From Alopecurus myosuroides (Eukaryota > Streptophyta > Magnoliopsida > Poales > Poaceae), in contig CM054060.1 in NCBI GenBank assembly GCA_028641055.1, positions 298,967,835 to 299,031,834 of the forward strand: a DNA stretch of 64,000 nt, written 5' to 3'. The notes under the pieces are model-generated. The model ran no database searches and was not told the origin of the DNA. It was given only the letters and a program-made list of their open reading frames with translations. Made by a program: the position numbers and the translations under genes. Below are positions 58,073 through 64,000 of the stretch, one piece after another (the first letter of the stretch is position 1; each line of letters begins with the position of its first letter).

Positions 58073-58579
58073 TGAGCCTACGGGTAGAGACGCGAGGGAC
58101 GTGGTAGCACGACAATCAGAAACACCAGGTTTTACTCAGGTTCGGTACAACGCAACTAGGCGGCGTTCCTACTCCTGCAATATCACTAAATCAGGGCTGA
58201 AGCGTGAAGTATACAAAGTACAATGTGAGTATGGATTCGCTAACTCGGCGAGCATCAACTTCTCGACGAGTTGACTTCTAGCTAATTATCCTCTCTTTCG
58301 TCTCTCCGGTCCGGCTTTATATAGATAGCTGGGTTAGGGCTTACAGAAAGGAAACCTAGAAGACTACGGAAAGTATCTAATTTGGAAAGTAAGGAATTGA
58401 TCTTCTTCTCCAAGACGCACCACTTTCGGTCGTGGTCCGTGTTCTTCTAAAATCTGGCTTCCTGCGCATCAGCTTACTTGGCCGCCTAATGGACTGTGAT
58501 CCATTACCAACAGGCCACCCTGGTAATCCGGCTCTTTAGGCCAATGTCGGACATACCCCTAATCAGTATATATCCGAAA
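58073..58579 (-). repeat. family E LTR, complete
   Basis: About 507 bp. On minus it starts TTTCGGATATATACTG (normally expected to start TG, so the first pair looks mutated), preceded by the purine-rich TTGGGGGCTAC, and ends GGCTCA. Internal sequence lies on both sides: an antisense ORF region upstream and gag downstream. Confidence 0.75.
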
Positions 58580-59126
58580 GTAGCCCCCAAGAAGGATTAA
58601 GACTTCATTCTGCCGCCTTTTGTTGATTAGCAATCTTTTCCGATAAATGTCGGCATCTTGTCTCGATTCTTCTTTTTCCCAAAATCCTTTAATCCAAAAC
58701 TCGAATTTTGTCAAACTACGACTTTTCTTCCACGAGCCTTCGTTAGCGGTGAAATCATGCTGACATCACGGACGCTTGGATTCAGTCAAAACCATGAAAC
58801 ATATCTTCTGACAGATTCTCGCGAGAAACGAGGAGATAGCCATTATCACCCCATCCCCTCATTTCCCGGAAATCTCGGGCGTAACACGCGTCGGTCATCC
58901 AACGAACTAAATAGCCGCTAGAGCTAATCTCCACGCATCAGGCTATAAATAGCCTGCCTCGGGGCCTCCGGATCTTCTTCCGTTCCATCGTCCTCCTCGA
59001 TCCCCCAGTGCCACTGCAACCATTACCCGAGCCCGAGCGCAAGTACGAGCAGAGAGAAAAACGAGCCCCGAACCTTCCCCGGCGACAATCATTGGAGGAT
59101 CTACCTCACGGTTGCGCCACCCGTAA
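58580..59126 (+). other. upstream region of the antisense ORF
   Basis: Starts AGTAGCCCCCAAG, which on the minus strand is the polypurine tract for the E LTR. Contains the TATA box of the plus-strand frame. No other gene. Confidence 0.6.
58943..58952 (+). promoter_or_regulatory. TATA box of the Transposase_28-like frame
   Basis: CTATAAATAG, about 175 bases before the ATG at 59127, followed by a CT-rich leader. A good plant TATA match. Confidence 0.55.
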
Positions 59127-60533
59127 ATGGCCTTTGGAGACTCTCCCCGCGCCTCGGACGTAGCGGACGCCGCCATGGACATCGAGTCCATAATCAACGA
59201 CATGGACCCCTCCTCGACTCGATGGTTCGTGCAGCGGCGAGCACGCCGGAGGGAGCCGCTAGCGATCCGGCTCGCGAGGATCTGCCTCCCGCGGCCGGGA
59301 ATGTGCCGTCATCATCGACTGCTCCTCCTCCGCCTCTCGTCACCGAGCCCACGGAGGGAAACACCACTCTCGGCAGCGAGGAGGTCGCTGCTTCCGGCGC
59401 CGCCGGAGGTGAAGAAGAAACGGAGGAAAACTCCGGGAATCGGAGCCACTGCAACATGGTTCCATCCCTCCTTCCGGCAATGGAGAAAGAAGGGTTCGTG
59501 CTGGAAGGAAAATGGCGATATGACGAGGAAGATTCCGAGCCATACCCAAAATCCGGCGAACGGGTTCTCCTCGCCTCTCACGTAAACAGAGGTATGGGTT
59601 TTCCGCCGTCCGCCTTCTTTCTTCAAATCCTCGACCACTACAAAATCTAGCCTCACAACCTTCCTCCCAACTCCATCTTATACTTAGCCAAGTTTCAAGC
59701 CCTTTTTGAGGAGTATCTAGGAATAGAGCCTAGGTTAGATTTCTAGAAGTTTTGTTTTGGGGTGAAACACAACCCCTCTGAGGGCACCCTCCCAACCTGT
59801 GGAACCATCTCCTTCACCTCACGTAGGTTTAGGGAAGATTGGTTCCTAAAAATCAAAACCTCGGAATCCATCAAATTTTGGATGGGTTCCTTCTTCTATC
59901 ACTCGGACGTCATTTTTCCTGGAAAGGAGACGGGCATTCCACCTTTAGTCAATTTCGCGGCCACTCCCCAAGACAATTTTGCAGTGGACACGGTCCATAC
60001 TTTGCCTACAGATCTAATGAGAATCAAGCAGCGAATCGCCAAGCTTGTTTCCGCCAACCCCCCGTTAACCGGCATAGTTACTATATTGTCTTGGCTCAAA
60101 AGGTGAATCCAGCCCTTGGCCTATCACGACAAACGACTCATGTGAGAGTACTCGGGCACGGAGGACACAATGAGGGCGACAAACACGGCTTTGTCGAAAA
60201 GAGACCTCAAGAAGCGGCTCAATCAGCTGGTTTCCACCCGTGATCAGTACGAGGAAAGCCAACAGGTGTACCACGTCCGAAACCTAGCTCCAAAGGTCTA
60301 GTTTTAACTCTTTGGGAACTTTCCTGAGTTTCTTTCTTTCTCGGATTTTTCCCTTACTCAAACTTTATTTCTTTTCACACCTTCTCGACCTTCCTGATGC
60401 TGATCTCGCGACCGATGCCGAGTTGGACGCGGTTCACGCCAACTTTCAATCAGGCGGACGAAAGCGCAAGAAGCCCTCCGCCACTCAGGAGGTGATCGAC
60501 CTTGACGGCGTTGCCATCGCAACTTCCAGGTAA
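59127..60533 (+). pseudogene. Transposase_28-like ('putative gypsy type transposon') antisense ORF, broken
   Basis: ATG at 59127 (MAFGDSPRASDVADA), frame change near 59215-59245, then one frame through GFPPSAFFLQILDHYKI, a TAG, PPNSILYLAKFQALFEEYLG, another TAG, TCGTISFTSRRFREDW, FWMGSFFYHSDVIFP, to a stop at 60106. A further exon-like piece at about 60390-60530 (DLATDAELDAVHANFQS, KRKKPSATQEVIDLDG) ends before a GTAAAA donor-like site. The FFLQIL...NSILYLA core matches Pfam Transposase_28 from memory. It is antisense to the neighbouring E LTR, next to that LTR's polypurine tract, the place of the extra antisense ORF in RIRE2/Grande-like gypsy elements. Role unknown; inactive here. Confidence 0.7.
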
Positions 60534-60597
60534 AAATCCCGGGCTTTTTATTTCTACGCTTTTTATCGCATTTTTTTCATTTCTCGGGTTTTTTCTG

Positions 60598-63416
60598 TGG
60601 TGACCCAGCACACCACTGCATGTGTAGTGCGCAAGTCGGTGACATAATACTCACGGAAGGACTTATCCGTGAATATTACACCTCTCAGAGTGGTACAACA
60701 GAAACACAGCGGGTCCAAGCAAAGCTATAGGATACAAACTTCATTACAAAATCTTGAGAATCTCTTTGATGAATCAAGAAGATCTCTTGCAAATGAAACA
60801 TTAGAAGAAGCAATGCGAAGCTCCAAGCTAGAGAAGAACTCTAGCTCAGAACTAAAACCACTATGGCTGATGTCAGCCCTAATCTATGGCTTGATACAGC
60901 TAAGTACAAGAATGGACTCCACCTACACCTTGATAGCTTCTCCTCCACCAGCGTTGTTGATGATGATGCTTTACTGGCTAAGTAAGAGATGACTCCACCT
61001 AACTTCAGAAGGTAGCGATGGCTTCACGGTGACGAATTCTATCAGGCTTAATCTCTAAGCAGGGGGTCAAACAGGAAAGAATGAGTAACAAGCGTTACTC
61101 AGCAAGTTCATGATATATAGTGGGTATTTTGATGCACTAACTACAGCTTTAGACTCAAAAGTTTCACAAGCTAATGCAAGGTTTTTGTAAATCTTTCTTC
61201 AAGAGGTTGCTTTTAATTCGGAAAACTATGCCCGCTAGATCTTCACAGGACTAGAACTTCATGTAGTTTTCTTTTCTGCGGCGTTCGAACTCCTTCCCGG
61301 AACAGGGGGTAACATGCCACATACTTTTACACTATGCAGAGGTGCGTTACTTTACCCATGGGCGACCAAGACCATGTTGCACAACCAGGCTCGAGATCTT
61401 GTCTATCCCACTCAGGTGTGCGGCCCGGTTGTTCGTCTAAGCCAAACCGTGCTTCTCCGCACAACGCATGCCCACCCATTTCCACTAGCAGGTTGAACCC
61501 CTAATTCCACCCCTCACGATGGAGATCTAGGCGCCCCTGGCAGACACTCATAGACCCCAAAGTCCGTGGGACGTAAGGGCTCCCACCCATGTGCATGTAG
61601 TCCCGCAAGACCTACAGCGTACGTCTCTGGCAGCTCGTTGACATGCGAACGAGAGAAGTTCACAGCTGACTTACTCCCCCATAGAAGACCCATGGTCAAC
61701 GCGGTATTTACGGCGCAAGAATCCTGATGACATTTGTGATTAGGTAATACTTTCCAATGCAGATGGAACCTTCCTTTGACCTATTCATCTTACCATGGTT
61801 CCATCCACCCACCAAACAGAACACTACCACTCAGGTAGTCATTCAATTAGTCATATTATTATGAAAATAGGATCATGCATTCTTTTGAGCATAGGTGGTA
61901 ATACGATAGGGTTTTTGCAAATAGTTCGTTATGAAATACTGCAAAGGATATGAGCAAGTGATGAACTTGCCTGAGATTTAAATAACCATAATAATCCATG
62001 TCTTCAGGTTCAAGGGTCGCGTAGAAAATCTCGATATCTGAAAGGTAACAAACTAGTCCTGGTAAGGATTACAGAAAACAATGGCAATATGATACATGCA
62101 TAGTAATGAGATGCATCGCGAAATACCCTGGAAAATACCCCAACTTACAAGTGTAAGCCACGTTTGATACGATATATTAATCACACAGGTTTTAGGTGAA
62201 ATTCTTCATTACTTGTGGTGATGTGGTTATTACTTCTTTTAGACTTACATGTGTTTCACTTTTACTTAGCAAACAATTGTTATCATGTTTAAGTAGAAGT
62301 GTTATCACATGATTAAACGAGAAAATAATACATATGGGAAACAACTATTGAAAAGATAATACACATGTTTGATTTTATGTTAAAAAATGTAGATCTAATG
62401 ACAAAGTGTTTAATTGAAAAATGATGATTTAATAAAACTAAATCTATCATCACAATACTTGTTAACGATTTGTGATGATAGGTTTAGTAGGTGTGAAAAC
62501 ATGAAGTTTTATTAATAAGGAAAATAATGGTGTGGTAATAGTTTCTGGTTATAATAGAACATTATAGAATTTCAGTATACTTATAAAAAACAAGTTTATA
62601 AAATAAAATATTTTAAAATTGACATATTTGAGTTGGAAATGTTGTTCTCTTTAAAATATTGCACACATGAAAACTTGATCAAATGACTTTGAAAACATCA
62701 TAGGTGAGTTTCATTTGTCATTTTGAGCCATTTGGCATATAACTTGTATTTTTCTGATTTTATGAATTATTTATTATTTTTCTCTCTATTTTTTAATGAT
62801 TTAATTTAATAAAAAATTATTTAATTTTAGATTTTATTAAACATTTTTGAAAAGTTGATAAACATTTATATTATATTTTTCTAAAGATTTCCACATTTAT
62901 TTCATATTTTTCTGATAAATAGAATTAAAGTTATTGAATTAATAAGATTTAATTATTCTCTGTCATTTTTTTAAATTGACAGGTGGGTCCCACTTGTCAT
63001 ATTCCGTTTTTAGTTCAAAATTAAAAGGAAAAGGAATATGACGTCATGATGACCTCATCTATGCATCAGCAACAGGAAATTCTTCTCTGTTGATCTCAAA
63101 TCGGAAGATGTACTCCGAATTGGGCTGATTGCTTGGTATCATGTGGTAGAGGATGACGCAACGAGTCTAGGAGTGGCAGCGCTGTGGAAAAATGGTCACC
63201 GGAACGCTGCCGGCGGCCAGCGGTGCGGCGGCGGGTGCAGGTGCTCGGCGAAAACATGTAATTCATGTCTCGATTTCAAAACAGAGAGCACCCAGGGGTT
63301 CCCCAGCTCACCATGAGGCTCGTGGTAGGGTTGCGGAAGCACGTCGAGGTAGCAATCGACGGCAAGGTCCACGGCGACCGGAGACAGAGAGCAAAGGGAA
63401 CGGAGAAATTCTCCGG
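60598..63416 (-). mobile_element. LTR-like sequence I, incomplete
   Basis: Begins TGGTGACCCAGCACACC (LTR end on minus). GC-balanced part to about 62000, AT-rich part 62150-62990, then GTGGGTCCCAC and a GC-rich tract to 63416. The layout resembles the G LTRs but sequence identity is not obvious by eye. No coding region found. Partner LTR and target duplication not in the window or not recognisable. Confidence 0.45.
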
Positions 63417-64000
63417 TGTAACATCCCTGATTTTTTGAGGAATTCAAAAATCACAAAAATTTAAAACTTTTGTTTTTCACTAAAGCAAACCACCAAAAAC
63501 AAGTAAAACTCAAACACAAAGGAAACATTATTTGTTTTTCCAATGTTATTGGAAATGATAATCCAAATGCCTCTGTTTTGTAAAAACATAAATCCTCAAA
63601 ATAAATAGTTATGCAAAGAAACTATTTTCCTTTTTGCAAAACTTAAAAATATAAAATGGTGTTCTTAACAATATGTTTTCCAAATTATTTTTTAAACTTA
63701 TATTCAACAATAATGATTCATCTTTCTATTATAGGATTAATAAATTATTTTCAAAGCCAAAATTGACCATAATCATTTTTTAATTCCTATAACTAGTACC
63801 AACCATAAAGGGTTTTCAGGAAGTATTTTGTTTACAAAAAAGAGAGGATATAAGTTTAATGACTATGCGAAGCAATATTTTCAAATGCATAGGTCAATAA
63901 ATATTATTCGGCTATAAACATTATTTAGCTATTTCCTATTTTAAAATGGTATTAAATAGCTATTAGTGGGTTAATCACATTTTGAGGATATAATTGTTTT
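63417..64000 (+). mobile_element. LTR-like sequence J, start only, runs off window
   Basis: Starts TGTAACATCCCTGATT, the same LTR start class as G2 (TGTAACATCCC), followed by AT-rich DNA. It abuts the GC-rich tract of I, suggesting insertion into it; the possible target is TCCGG at 63412-63416, but the right end is outside the window. Confidence 0.5.

Noticed and set aside
60598..63416. Calling sequence I a complete LTR retrotransposon
   Set aside because: Only one plausible terminus was found; no second LTR, primer site or target duplication could be matched.

Overview
This is plant nuclear DNA, almost certainly from a Triticeae grass (wheat, barley, rye or Aegilops type). Three things point there: a BARE-1/Angela/WIS-like Ty1/copia LTR, Ty3/gypsy LTRs of the TGATACGTC class with a tRNA-Asp primer site, and dense nested retrotransposon insertions around one intact resistance-type gene. 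No bacterial, CRISPR, rRNA or functional tRNA gene was seen.

Left arm (1-7978). A CC-NB-ARC-LRR (NLR) gene lies on the minus strand and runs off the left edge. It is the only clearly intact host gene. Upstream of it lies a small-element zone: a polyA-tailed retroposon with a 13-bp target duplication, a 5'-truncated LINE with a 14-bp target duplication, a short Stowaway-like MITE, a Tourist-like MITE with TAA duplications, a 26-bp tandem repeat and a fragment coding for a BED-type zinc finger.

Nested block (7979-58579). Insertion order can be read from perfect 5-bp target site duplications (TSDs). A minus-strand gypsy element, 'D' (8353-53925 with interruptions), received a copia element 'C1' (12103-29162, TSD TTTGG) and a gypsy element 'A' (29560-49563, TSD CATAA). 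C1's 5' LTR was then hit by 'G1' (12422-21236, TSD ATCTT). A received a solo LTR 'B' of its own family (35217-36806, TSD TGGCT) and 'G2' (37221-47462, TSD CTTCC). D itself abuts a fragment of another LTR 'F' (53926-54592), and all of this sits between two pieces of a further gypsy family 'E' (7979-8352 and 54593-58579).

Right arm (58580-64000). A broken Transposase_28-like ('putative gypsy type transposon') reading frame on the plus strand lies directly upstream of the E LTR, antisense to E, as in gypsy families that carry an extra antisense ORF. Two further LTR-like sequences ('I' and 'J') follow, and J runs off the right edge.

None of the retrotransposons here carries a complete polyprotein. 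A and D keep broken gag-protease regions but no reverse transcriptase or integrase; D carries an additional 329-codon frame of unknown role. The most unusual objects are G1 and G2: related elements with LTRs of about 4.15 and 4.7 kb flanking only 521 and 835 bp of internal sequence. G2's internal sequence is a fused remnant of a gypsy pol gene. Their LTRs contain a roughly 160-bp period repeat array, a tRNA-like A-box/B-box pair, telo-box promoter motifs and a block conserved between the two families.
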